Shown: positions 24,700 through 35,784, counted from the stretch's first letter. The stretch: DNA of 64,000 nt from Spinacia oleracea (GCF_020520425.1 NC_079491.1:35145449-35209448); one strand, 5' to 3'. Numbers and translations are program-made. Notes: generated by a model not told the origin, from the letters alone.

Positions 24700-26109
24700 T
24701 GTTAGGTTATGATACATATGACAATTCATAAATCATGCGGAAAAACCATTTAGCCAGGAATACATATTATTTACACATAATCATATAGCATAGTTTAGAT
24801 GCATACTCTTTGTTGCGTGCCTTCCCTAGCTGCGCCCGAACCGAACAAGAACAAGTCTTTAGGACTCCAAGTGTCGTCCCTCCGTAGATAGTCCACAGCA
24901 CGTCCGGATCCGCCTTAAGATTGACCAACTAGAATCGCCCTTAAGGTACTAAAAAATTTCGGCACTTTTAGGCAAGGTATGTGACTGAATTTTTCTCTCA
25001 AAAACTCACTTTGAATACTTGAAAACTTATTATAAATTGTGAACCCAGGCCACATATTTATAGGGGTATGGAAAGAGAATTGGAATCCTATTAGGATACG
25101 AATTAATTAAATTAGAATCCTAATGAAACTCTTATTTAATTAATTTATCAAATAGGATTAGGAATTTAATCATTAAACGAATCCTGTATGTTTTAGGTTT
25201 CGTATGTGAACACAAACACACACGCACGCACAACAGCCCACGAGGGGCCCCATGCGCGCGCGCGCACAGCCCGAGCAACGCAGCCCACGACTGCCGCAGC
25301 CTTGGGCGCGCGCTGGGCCTGCCTTGCGGTGGGCCTGGCGCAGCCTTGGGCTGGCGTGTTGTGGCGCGCGTTTCCCTTGCTGGACGTGGGCCTGGCTTCG
25401 TGCTGGGCCTTCGTCTAGTAAGCTCGTCCGATGCTAATTCGTACGACGCGCTTCCGATTAATTTTCCGATTCCGGAATTCATTTCCGATACGAACAATAT
25501 TTAATATTTCCGATTCCGGAATTAATTTCCGTTTCGAACAAATATTTAATATTTCCGTTTCCGGAATTATTTTCCGATTCCGATAATATTTCCGATTCAG
25601 ACAACATTTCCGTTTCCGGTAATATTTCCGATTCCGGCAATATTTCTATTTCCGATTCCGGCAATATTTCTATTTCCGATAATATTTCCCGATACGTACC
25701 ATGTTTCCGTTTCCGGCAACATCTACGACTTGGATAATGTTTATATTTCCGATACGATCCATATTTCCGTTTCCGGCAATATCATCGTTTCCGGAGTATT
25801 CATTTCTTGCCTGTGACGATCTCAGCTCCCACTGAAACCAAGATCCGTCGATTCCGAATATCCATAGATGGAGTATCTAATGCCATTAAATACTTGATCC
25901 GTTTACGTACTATTTGTGTGACCCTACGGGTTCAGTCAAGAGTAAGCTGTGGATTAATATAATTAATTCCACTTGAACTGAAGCGGCCTCTAGCTAGGCA
26001 TTCAGCTCACTTGATCTCACTGAATTATTAACTTGTTAATTAATACTGAACCGCATTTATTAGACTTAACATTGAATGCATACTTGGACCAAGGGCATTA
26101 TTTCCTTCA
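24700..26109 (-). repeat. 3' LTR of the young copia (1410 bp)
   Basis: Nearly identical to 34132-35517. It carries one extra unit of the TTTCCGATTCCGGCAATA-type minisatellite (about 25620-25680) relative to its partner. It also has a GC-rich block (about 25215-25430) in otherwise AT-rich sequence. Confidence 0.96.
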
Positions 26110-26121
26110 GTCTCCCACTTG
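26110..26121 (-). promoter_or_regulatory. Polypurine tract of the young copia
   Basis: CAAGTGGGAGAC on the minus strand abuts the LTR and is the plus-strand DNA priming site. It overlaps one arm of a near-perfect inverted repeat (CACTTGTCC / GGACAAGTG, about 26117-26138). Confidence 0.8.
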
Positions 26122-26974
26122 TCCTTAGGGACAAGTGTGCATTTCCTAATTCCTTTGTCGCTCGATGCTTGCTCTTGAACATAAGGTAAGAGTTGTCATC
26201 CTTATTATGTCCAGAGGTGTTCCTCGGTTTCAGAGTTCAACTGATCAAATAAACAGATAATCATAGCCTATGATTCATCCGAGCACGGCCATGCATTTCA
26301 CAGTTTCTAGCTCTCCGAGTGGCCTTGTACAACTTTTACGCATCTCATCCCGATTTATGGGAGGACAATCCCAATCTTGCGATCTTGAGATTAGACTTCG
26401 TTTGATAGGTGATTACCTGAGCGTTGCCTTTATAGCCTCCTTTTACGGTGCGACGGTTGGTCAACGTCAAAGCAACCAGTTCTCAAACAAGTAATCTCAA
26501 ATCACTCAGGTATTGAGGATTTAGTGTCTAATAATTTTAATGAAATTTACTTATGACAGATTTTCATCTCTTACAGTAAAGTTTCATAGGTCTTGTCCGA
26601 TACTAGTCTTCCCAAAGTAAGTATCTATGCAAATGATTATGACATTGCCATGTCCACATAGTTCAAGAAACAGAACTACTGGTCATCTTGCATTCTAATC
26701 GTCTAACGTTTTCTATGCGTCCAATTTTATAGAAAACTCCGACTAGGGACCATTTTCAACCTTTGACATTCAAGTTCACTTGATAGACATTTCTTAGTCA
26801 CAGGACTGGTCCTGACAGTCTATCTTGAATATATCGTCAAATTGAAAGGACTCATCATTTAATAAACCACAAATTAAATGGAAAAATGAATTCTTTTCAT
26901 TTATTGTGAATGATTAACCAATAATGTTTTACAAAGATTTAAACTCTAAAACTTTAAAACATTAAACAGAGACA

Positions 26975-29900
26975 TCAAAGCCATTCTCCAATATGCTTGA
27001 TTCCCATAGCTGCAGTGTGCGAGTTGTGCTTCGCCTGCGGCAGAGGTTTAGTCAATGGATCTGATATGTTGTCATCAGTTCCAATTTTGCTTATCTCGAC
27101 TTCTTTTCTTTCAAAGAACTCTCGTAGAAGGTGAAATCTACGAAGTACATGCTTGACTCTCTGGTGGTGTCTAGGCTCCTTTGCCTGTGCAATAGCTCCG
27201 TTATTGTCACAATACAGGGCTATTGGTCCTTTAATGGAGGGGACTACACCAAGTTCACCTATGAACTTCCTTAGCCATATAGTTTCCTTTGCTGCTTCAT
27301 GTGCAGCAATGTACTCCGCTTCAGTTGTAGAATCCGCAATGGTGCTTTGCTTAGCACTTTTCCAGCTTACTGCTCCTCCGTTGAGGCAGAAGACAAACCC
27401 AGACTGTGATCTGAAATCATCTTTGTCGGTTTGGAAACTTGCGTCCGTATAGCCTTTAACAATTAATTCATCATCTCCACCATAGACCAGGAAGTCATCT
27501 TTGTGCCTTTTCAGGTACTTCAGAATATTCTTGGCAGCAGTCCAATGCGCCTCTCCTGGGTCTGACTGGTATCTGCTCGTAGCACTGAGTGCGTACGCAA
27601 CATCCGGGCGTGTACATATCATAGCATACATTATTGAACCAATCAATGATGCATATGGAATCCCATTCATTCGTCTACGCTCATCAAGTGTTTTTGGGCA
27701 CTGAGTCTTGCTTAGAGTCATTCCATGAGACATGGGTAGGTAGCCTCGCTTGGAGTCCGCCATTTTGAACCTATCAAGCACCTTATTGATATAAGTGCAT
27801 TGGCTAAGTCCAATCATCCTTTTAGATCTATCTGTGTAAATCTTGATGCCCAATATGTACTGTGCTTCTCCTAGATCTTTCATCGAAAAACATTTCCCAA
27901 GCCAAATCTTGACAGAGTTCAACATAGGAATGTCATTTCCGATAAGTAATATGTCGTCGACATATAATACTAGGAAAGCAATTTTGCTCCCACTGACCTT
28001 CTTGTATACACAAGATTCGTCTGCGTTCTTGATGAAACCAAAGTCACTGACTGCTTCATCAAAACGTATATTCCAGCTCCTGGATGCCTGCTTCAATCCG
28101 TAGATTGACTTCTTTAGCTTGCATACCTTTTTAGCATTCTTTGGATCCTCAAAACCTTCAGGCTGTGTCATAAACACAGTTTCTGTTAAAACGCCGTTTA
28201 AGAAAGCAGTTTTGACATCCATCTGCCATATTTCGTAATCGTAATATGCAGCGATTGCTAACATTATCCGAATAGACTTTAGCATTGCAACTGGTGAAAA
28301 GGTTTCATCGTAATCCACACCGTGGACTTGCCTGTAACCTTTTGCAACCAATCTAGCTTTGAAAACTTCAAGTTTCCCATCCTTGTCCTTTTTCAGTTTG
28401 AAAACCCATTTGCTTCCAATGGCTTGGTAGCCATCTGGCAAATCGACCAAATCCCATACTTGGTTTTCAGACATGGAGTCTAATTCAGATTGCATGGCTT
28501 CTTGCCATTGCTTGGAGCTAGGGCTCGTCATAGCTTGTTTGTAAGTCGCAGGTTCATCACTTTCAAGTAATAGAACGTCATAGCTCTCGTTCGTCAAAAT
28601 ACCTAAGTACCTTTCCGGTTGAGATCTATATCTTTGCGATCTACGCGGGGTAACATTTCTAGTTTGACCATGATTCTCACCAGATTTTTCTAAAGATCTC
28701 TGAGTTTCATCCTGAATGTCATCTTGAGCATTCTCTAGAGTTTGTTGTTCGACTCGAATTTCTTCGAGGTCTACTTTTCTCCCACTTGTCATTTTGGAAA
28801 TGTGATCTTTCTCCAAAAAGACACCATCTCGAGCAACAAACACTTTGTTCTCAGATGTATCGTAGAAGTAATACCCCTTTGTTTCCTTTGGATAGCCCAC
28901 AAGGATACATTTGTCAGATTTTGGATGAAGTTTGTCTGAAATTAATCGTTTGACGTATACTTCACATCCCGAAATCTTAAGAAAAGACACATTTGGAGGC
29001 TTTCCAAACCATAATTCGTATGGAGTTTTTTCGACAGCTTTAGACGGAGCTCTATTTATAGTGAGTGCAGCTGTATTTAGTGCATGTCCCCAAAATTCTA
29101 ATGGAAGTTTGGCCTGACCCATCATTGACCTGACCATGTCTAGCAAGGTTCTGTTCCTCCGTTCCGACACACCGTTCCATTGTGGTGTTCCAGGAGGAGT
29201 CAATTCTGATAGAATTCCACATTCTTTCAGATGGTCATCAAATTCATAGCTCAGATATTCACCGCCTCTATCAGACCGCAGTGCCTTAATCTTCTTGCCT
29301 AATTGATTCTCTACTTCACTCTGAAATTCCTTGAATTTGTCAAAGGATTCAGACTTATGCTTCATTAGGTAGACATAACCATACCTACTGAAGTCATCAG
29401 TGAAAGTGATAAAGTAGCTGAAACCACCTCTAGCATTTGTACTCATTGGTCCACATACATCTGTATGGATTAAACCCAATAGTTCATTTGCTCTTTCTCC
29501 AACTTTAGAGAAAGGTTGCTTTGTCATTTTGCCAAGTAAACATAATTCGCATTTACCATAATCCTCTAAGTCAAATGGTTCTAGAATTCCTTCCTTTTGA
29601 AGTATTTCTAAGCGTTTCAAGTTTATATGGCCTAATCGACAATGCCACAGATAGGTGAGATCTGAATCATCCTTTTTGGCCTTTTTGGTATTTATGTTAT
29701 ATACTTGTTTGTCGTGATCTAATAAATAAAGTCCATTGACTAATCTAGCAGATCCATAAAACATCTCTTTAAAATAAAACGAATAACTATTGTCTTTTAT
29801 TAAAAAGGAAAATCCCTTAGCATCTAAGCAAGAAACTGAAATGATGTTTTTAGTAAGACTTGGAACATGGAAACATTCTTCCAGTTCCAAAACTAGCCCG

Positions 29901-30940
29901 GAGGGCAACGACAAATAGTAAGTTCCTACAGCTAATGCAGCAATCCGTGCTCCATTTCCCACTCGTAGGTCGACTTCACCCTTGCTTAACTTTCTACTTC
30001 TTCTTAGTCCCTGTGGATTGGAACATAAGTGTGAGCCACAACCTGTATCTAATACCCAAGAAGTTGAATTAGCAAGTATACAGTCTATAACGAAAATACC
30101 TGAAGATGGAACGACTGTTCCGTTCTTCTGATCTTCCTTTAGCTTCAAGCAATCTCTCTTCCAATTCCCCTTCTTCTTGCAGTAGAAGCATTCGGATTCA
30201 GAAGTGGGTTGACTGACCTTCCTCTTTACAGATTTGGCGCCAGTTTGCTTAGTTGGGCTGGCCTTGTTGCCACCTTTCTTAGCATTCCTCTTCTTTCCAG
30301 ATTTCTTGAACTTGCCCCCACGCACCATAAGCACATCCTGCTTATCACTTTTGAGCGTCTTTTCAGCGGTCTTTAGCATACCGTGAAGCTCAGTGAGCGT
30401 TTTGTCCAGACTATTCATACTGTAGTTCAGTTTGAACTGATCATACCCGCTATGAAGAGAATGGAGGATGGTGTCTATAGCCATTTCCTGAGAAAATTGC
30501 TGATCCAGCCGACTCATATTCTCAATGAGTCCAATCATTTTGAGAACATGTGGACTTACGGGCTCGCCTTTCTTAAGCTTGGTCTCAAGAATTTGCCTAT
30601 GAGTCTCGAATCTTTCGACTCGAGCCAGATCTTGGAACATGTTCTTCAACTCACTGATGATTGTGAAAGCATCTGAGTTGATGAACGTTTTCTGCAGACC
30701 CGCACTCATGGTGGCGAGCATTAGACATTTCACATCCTTGTTGGCATCAATCCAACGATTGAGGGCTGCCTGAGTGACCCCGTCACCTGCGGCTTCGGGC
30801 ATCGCCTCTTCTAGGACATACTCCTTTTCTTCCTGCATAAGAACTATTTGCAAGTTCCTTTGCCAGTCAAGGAAGTTTTTCCCGTTCAACTTCTCCTTTT
30901 CGAGAATTGATCGAATGTTGAATGAATTGTTGTTTGCCAT
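26975..30940 (-). CDS. Copia gag-pol polyprotein, intact
   Basis: A single frame of 1321 residues from ATG 30940 (MANNNSFNIRSILEKEKL); an in-frame ATG 39 bases upstream at 30979 is possible, but the internal start matches the gag N-terminus better. Domains in order: UBN2 gag; zinc knuckle CFYCKKKGNWKRDC (His replaced by Asn at 30164-30166); aspartic protease WVLDTGCGSHLC; integrase with the HCRLGH and CELC zinc-binding pairs, then HTDVCGP, LRSDRGGEY and the GTPQWNGVSERRNRT block; reverse transcriptase with KARLVAKGYRQ, QMDVKTAFLNG and YVDDILL; RNase H with YTDASFQTDKDD and STTEAEYIA. The order protease-integrase-RT-RNase H defines Ty1/copia. All catalytic signatures seem present; only the knuckle residue is abnormal. 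Confidence 0.97.
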   Translation of the reverse strand: MANNNSFNIRSILEKEKLNGKNFLDWQRNLQIVLMQEEKEYVLEEAMPEAAGDGVTQAALNRWIDANKDVKCLMLATMSAGLQKTFINSDAFTIISELKNMFQDLARVERFETHRQILETKLKKGEPVSPHVLKMIGLIENMSRLDQQFSQEMAIDTILHSLHSGYDQFKLNYSMNSLDKTLTELHGMLKTAEKTLKSDKQDVLMVRGGKFKKSGKKRNAKKGGNKASPTKQTGAKSVKRKVSQPTSESECFYCKKKGNWKRDCLKLKEDQKNGTVVPSSGIFVIDCILANSTSWVLDTGCGSHLCSNPQGLRRSRKLSKGEVDLRVGNGARIAALAVGTYYLSLPSGLVLELEECFHVPSLTKNIISVSCLDAKGFSFLIKDNSYSFYFKEMFYGSARLVNGLYLLDHDKQVYNINTKKAKKDDSDLTYLWHCRLGHINLKRLEILQKEGILEPFDLEDYGKCELCLLGKMTKQPFSKVGERANELLGLIHTDVCGPMSTNARGGFSYFITFTDDFSRYGYVYLMKHKSESFDKFKEFQSEVENQLGKKIKALRSDRGGEYLSYEFDDHLKECGILSELTPPGTPQWNGVSERRNRTLLDMVRSMMGQAKLPLEFWGHALNTAALTINRAPSKAVEKTPYELWFGKPPNVSFLKISGCEVYVKRLISDKLHPKSDKCILVGYPKETKGYYFYDTSENKVFVARDGVFLEKDHISKMTSGRKVDLEEIRVEQQTLENAQDDIQDETQRSLEKSGENHGQTRNVTPRRSQRYRSQPERYLGILTNESYDVLLLESDEPATYKQAMTSPSSKQWQEAMQSELDSMSENQVWDLVDLPDGYQAIGSKWVFKLKKDKDGKLEVFKARLVAKGYRQVHGVDYDETFSPVAMLKSIRIMLAIAAYYDYEIWQMDVKTAFLNGVLTETVFMTQPEGFEDPKNAKKVCKLKKSIYGLKQASRSWNIRFDEAVSDFGFIKNADESCVYKKVSGSKIAFLVLYVDDILLIGNDIPMLNSVKIWLGKCFSMKDLGEAQYILGIKIYTDRSKRMIGLSQCTYINKVLDRFKMADSKRGYLPMSHGMTLSKTQCPKTLDERRRMNGIPYASLIGSIMYAMICTRPDVAYALSATSRYQSDPGEAHWTAAKNILKYLKRHKDDFLVYGGDDELIVKGYTDASFQTDKDDFRSQSGFVFCLNGGAVSWKSAKQSTIADSTTEAEYIAAHEAAKETIWLRKFIGELGVVPSIKGPIALYCDNNGAIAQAKEPRHHQRVKHVLRRFHLLREFFERKEVEISKIGTDDNISDPLTKPLPQAKHNSHTAAMGIKHIGEWL

Positions 30941-32369
30941 ATTAAAAACTACAATTGAAATAAACAAATAAATAACCATTCACAGTTTCTCTTAATAAAC
31001 TTAAATTCTAGCATACATGCATAATTCAATGTTTATTAAGCATTTTATTCAAGTTATGTGTTCCGGCAGGTGTGAATAAAATGATTTAAAGATCCTAAAA
31101 TCATTGAAGAACTAAGCACAGTTTGTCGACTTAATCCTAAAACATCTTAGGTAAGCAAAAGCCTTTTGCTAATAGTCTAGAAACTATTCTTGGTTGATAG
31201 GTACGTCTAAGAACTTATTAGGTAAACCTATCGATTTTTCCACGACATAAAAGGACTCCTTACTTATATCGTTGAGTTTCACCAAAACTAACATGTACTC
31301 ACAATTATTTGTGTACCTTGCCCCTTTAGGACCAATAAGTAACACCTCGCTGAGCGAAAACTATTACTAGATTGATGTAAAGGATATCCAAGCAAGTGTA
31401 TATTTTGGCATGACACCTTATAACTCAATTTTTAAGTTTGGAACTTAAGGCTCTTACTATGTTGGTTAGATTTTAAGTGAACTAAAATCCTTAATCATGC
31501 AACATAATCAAGCCACAATCTCATGCATAATTAAGACATATTTAAAGCAATAAATAACTTAAAGCATGCATAAGATAAATGTGATCTAGTATGGCCCGAC
31601 TTCATCTTGAAGCTTTAACTTCAAAGTCCGTCTCGAAAATCTCCGTGGGAGGCACCATTTTCTTCAAATAGGATAAGCTATAATTAAAACTAATTACAAC
31701 TATTTGATGGTACGCAGACCATATTTGAATTGAAAAACGACTTTGGTATTTTAGACCAATTACATTCAAATTAATGGTACGCAGACCATATTTTCTATCC
31801 TATTTGGGCCATACTAGTCACTTCATAACCTGCAAAACAGTACATTCACCCATTCATTATCATGAATGGCCCACATAGCTGGTTAGTAAAACACATTATG
31901 CATCACGTAAACATTTGCAGCAATTAATCAAGGGCACCAATAATCTACCAATTATTCAGTCCTTATTAATTCTAATCAAGTTGTTTTAACCTTAAGGATT
32001 TGTAGACCTAATCAAGAGTTTATGACTAAAAGCGCTCCCACTTAAACCAATAAATTCATATGCTTTACTAATTTTAAACATAAAAATGTATTTCTAGTCT
32101 AACCGGAAACATACAAATTTAATTAAAATTTAAAGCTCATATAAATTTATAATTGAATCCAAAAATTTAATTTAATTTCAGTCGTGTTTAAATTAATTCA
32201 AGATTTAAATTTTAGTAAAATAATTAGAATAAATAAAATTTATTATAATTATAATATTCAAAATTAAAATCCAAGAAAATAATTTAAATTATTAATTTTA
32301 AAATTAATTAAAATTACGTAAACTGAAAATTTCAAATTAAAATTTCAAAACGATCTAATCGTAACGCAA

Positions 32370-32830
32370 TAACCTTACGCATCGCACGCCCATGGGCCAC
32401 ACGCACACAGCCATCGCTGGCCATGTGCGCGCAGCCCATGCGCTGCGTCGCATAGCTGCTGCTTCTACCCTTCGCAAGCCATCGCGCGAGCTGGTGCTCG
32501 CTGCGCGCGCGCCAGCGCTCGATGCACGCGAGCTGGGCGTAGCACTCGTGGCACGCGAGCTTGCGCGCGCTTGCGCGAGGCAGTGCGCGTTGTGGCGCAG
32601 CTCGCTTGCTGCCCACACGCGACTGCCGTGCCTTGCCTTCGCCCATGCCCATTCGTCCATTGCTCATAGCCCACGACACAAGGCAGGGCTGCTGCCTTGT
32701 GCTCGTGCACCATGCCCTTTGCTCATTGCATTCGTGCCGCATGGGCGACGAGCTCCCTTGCTCGTCGTCACATGCCCGCACTATACAACACCCCTTAAGG
32801 GTAACACGTAGCGTCCATTGCTTTGTGCGT
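32370..32830. other. GC-rich island inside the copia leader
   Basis: Abrupt change from AT-rich sequence to a block of GCGCGC/GCTGCGCGCGCGCC-type sequence about 460 bases long, then an abrupt return. It has no recognisable protein on either strand. The style resembles the GC-rich blocks within the LTRs (25215-25430). Confidence 0.7.
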
Positions 32831-33367
32831 GCAAGTTATATGAACGAATCGCATAAAATTTAAAAAATTTATATTTAAAATTAATGACAAATTAATAAAT
32901 TTATTAATTTCATAATTTTAGGGAGAAAAATCGAAAATTTATTATTCAATTGATTTCCGATTAACATGGATTCAAGTCTAGGTCATAAAAATTTAAAATT
33001 TATCATAAATTTACAATTTTTATGGTGGTTTTTAATCATAGGTATCTAATTAAATTATAATTAATTATGAAAATCAAATTAATTCTAAATTATTCTAATT
33101 TTCAACAAATTAATCATAATTACAAATTAGATTGCATAATTAACAAGGCTAGGCATTCAAACTTGTTAAACATATACAGTAGGTCAATCAAAAATTCAAG
33201 ATTTATCAACAAGAATCGCAAATATTTAATTTAACATCTTAAATTTACGAAATTTTGCATTCGAAAAACTAAAACCTTCGAAAAGTCATAGTTAGGCTTC
33301 GAATTTGAGAATTCTGGGTTCGGCAGAAAAATATTATTTTTGTCAAAATTTTAGAATGCCTTTTACA

Positions 33368-33916
33368 TAGACCTGTCAAAAATCGACCCGACCCGAAAAC
33401 CGACCCGAACCCGACCCGAAAATACTGGGTCCTGAACAAGATTTTGCGACCCGTAACCCGATTTTATCCGAACCCGAGCAACCCGAAAAGTAATGGGTCA
33501 AAACCCGACCGAACCCGTTTTGGACCCGACCGATTGAAAATCGTTGTATTTATAGTAATAAATGCGATTATGAGAAAATTTAAGCAAAATAAACACGGTG
33601 TTTTTTACTATTATTGTGTGTAATATGATTTTAATTTGAATTATACGCCATTTTACGGTTGAATTTGACTAAATATAAACTTATGTAGGAAAATTTGTTA
33701 ATTTGTGCCCATATTTTGTATATTTATCACCTAAATTAATGAAAATATAATGCGCGTTTTAAAATCTCTCAACCCGTTGGGTCGACCCGAACCCGAAAGT
33801 TCTGGGTCTTGAACAAGCATTTGTAAACCCGAACCCGAAAGTGACCGACCCGATCTAACCCGAACCCGAAAATAATTTTTTACAACCCGACCCGACCGAC
33901 CCGTTTGACAGGTCTA
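33368..33916. mobile_element. hAT-type MITE inside the young copia leader, 549 bp
   Basis: Begins TAGACCTGTCAAA and ends TTTGACAGGTCTA, a perfect 13-base terminal inverted repeat. It is flanked by an exact 8-bp duplication CTTTTACA (33360-33367, 33917-33924). Both ends are rich in CCGACCCGAACCC repeats. As it sits inside the youngest retrotransposon of the nest, it is either the most recent insertion here or was carried by the copia before it moved. Confidence 0.9.
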
Positions 33917-34117
33917 CTTTTACATGCGGAATTGACACAAAAATCACTCGATTTGGATGAGTAACGAAGAAACTGCCGAAAAACTGCGTACGTATAATTA
34001 AATAAACGCAATTTGCAATTAATTAACAATTACGAAAATTAATCACCCCTTTTAATTCTTGCAAATTTGTAATATTTAACCATGTTCATGCAATTTAGAT
34101 TATGAAAATAATAAGAG

Positions 34118-34130
34118 GCTCGTGATACCA
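34118..34130 (-). promoter_or_regulatory. Primer-binding site of the young copia
   Basis: One base inside the 5' LTR, the minus strand reads TGGTATCACGAGCC. This equals the usual plant copia site for initiator tRNA-Met (TGGTATCAGAGCC) with one extra C. The related leader at 44512 has TGTTACCACGAGCC at the same place. Confidence 0.75.
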
Positions 34131-34131
34131 C

Positions 34132-35517
34132 TGTTAGGTTATGATACATATGACAATTCATAAATCATGCGGAAAAACCATTTAGCCAGGAATACATATT
34201 ATTTACACATAATCATATAGCATAGTTTAGATGCATACTCTTTGTTGCGTGCCTTCCCTAGCTGCGCCCGAACCGAACAAGAACAAGTCTTTAGGACTCC
34301 ACGTGTCGTCCCTTCGTAGATAGTCCACAGCACGTCCGGATCCGCCTTAAGATTGACCAACTAGAATCGCCCTTAAGGTACTAAAAAATTTCGGCACTTT
34401 TAGGCAAGGTATGTGACTGAATTTTTCTCTCAAAAACTCACTTTGAATACTTGAAAACTTATTATAAATTGTGAACCCAGGCCACATATTTATAGGGGTA
34501 TGGAAAGAGAATTGGAATCCTATTAGGATACGAATTAATTAAATTAGAATCCTAATGAAACTCTTATTTAATTAATTTATCAAATAGGATTAGGAATTTA
34601 ATCATTAAACGAATCCTGTATGTTTTAGGTTTCGTATGTGAACACAAACACACACGCACGCACAACAGCCCACGAGGGGCCCCATGCGCGCGCGCGCACA
34701 GCCCGAGCAACGCAGCCCACGACTGCCGCAGCCTTGGGCGCACGCTGGGCCTGCCTTGCGGTGGGCCTGGCGCAGCCTTGGGCTGGCGTGTTGTGGCGCG
34801 CGTTTCCCTTGCTGGACGTGGGCCTGGCTTCGTGCTGGGCCTTCGTCTAGTAAGCTCATCCGATGCTAATTCGTACGACGCGCTTCCGATTAATTTTCCG
34901 ATTCCGGAATTCATTTCCGATACGAACAATATTTAATATTTCCGATTCCGGAATTAATTTCCGTTTCGAACAAATATTTAATATTTCCGTTTCCGGAATT
35001 ATTTTCCGATTCCGATAATATTTCCGATTCAGACAATATTTCCGTTTCCGGCAATATTTCCGATTCCGGCAATATTTCTATTTCCGATAATATTTCCCGA
35101 TACGTACCATGTTTCCGTTTCCGGCAACATCTACGACTTGGATAATATTTATATTTCCGATACGATCCATATTTCTGTTTCCGACAATATCATCGTTTCC
35201 GGAGTATTCATTTCTTGCCTGTGACGATCTCAGCTCCCACTGAAACCAAGATCCGTCGATTCCGAATATCCATAGATGGAGTATCTAATGCCATTAAATA
35301 CTTGATCCGTTTACGTACTATTTGTGTGACCCTACGGGTTCAGTCAAGAGTAAGCTGTGGATTAATATCATTAATTCCACTTGAACTGAAGCGGCCTCTA
35401 GCTAGACATTCAGCTCACTTGATCTCACTGAATTATTAACTTGTTAATTAATACTGAACCGCATTTATTAGACTTAACATTGAATGCATACTTGGACCAA
35501 GGGCATTATTTCCTTCA
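34132..35517 (-). repeat. 5' LTR of the young copia (1386 bp)
   Basis: Pairs with 24700-26109. In the element's sense it ends ...CCTAACA next to the primer-binding site. It shares the tandem TTTCCG/CGGAAA minisatellite (about 34890-35210) and the GC-rich block (34645-34860). Confidence 0.96.
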
Positions 35518-35784
35518 TCATTAAGCTTCATGGTATGCTAAAAACCGTTGAAAAGATGCTCAAAAGTGATAAGTAGGATGTGCTTATGGTGCGTGGGGGC
35601 AAGTTCAATAAATCTAACAAGAAGCGGAATGCTAAGAAGGGTAGAAATCTAGCACGTCTAAGCAAAAGATCGGCACCAATTCTGAAAAAGAAGAAGGTGA
35701 GAAAACCCACTTTTAAGTCTGAATGCTTCTACTGTAAGCAGAAGGGGCATTGGAAGAGAGATTGCTTGAAGCTTAAGGAAGATC

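Larger units (their letters stand above)
30941..34131 (-). other. Long untranslated leader of the young copia
   Basis: About 3.2 kb lie between the 5' LTR and gag, unusually long for copia. The gag-proximal part (about 30980-32010) is shared with the old element at 23080-24240, and the PBS-proximal 200 bases (about 33930-34131) with the leader at 44512-44690. The middle contains a GC-rich block (32370-32830) and a hAT MITE. The frames of 100-150 codons in the GC-rich block occur on both strands and show no recognisable domain; I take them as chance. Confidence 0.7.
24700..35517 (-). mobile_element. Young, apparently complete Ty1/copia retrotransposon with TSD TCATT
   Basis: Two LTRs (24700-26109 and 34132-35517) begin TGTTAGG and end CCTTCA on the plus strand and flank one intact gag-pol gene. 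TCATT is duplicated exactly at 24695-24699 and 35518-35522. The insertion interrupts the gag of an older relative in opposite orientation. The LTRs differ by about a dozen substitutions plus a 24-base repeat-unit difference (by eye), so the insertion is recent. Sense order (minus strand): LTR, primer-binding site, 3.1-kb leader, gag-pol, polypurine tract, LTR. The leader is interrupted by a hAT MITE. Total 10,818 bp including that MITE. Confidence 0.96.

Noticed and set aside
25132-25497. 121-codon frame, repeated almost identically at 34564-34929
   Set aside because: The repetition is simply the two LTR copies. The Ala/Arg/Pro-rich content reflects GC-rich LTR sequence, not a conserved gene.
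32332-32863. Several 80-150-codon frames on both strands
   Set aside because: Compositional by-product of the GC-rich island; no start context, domain or consistent strand.
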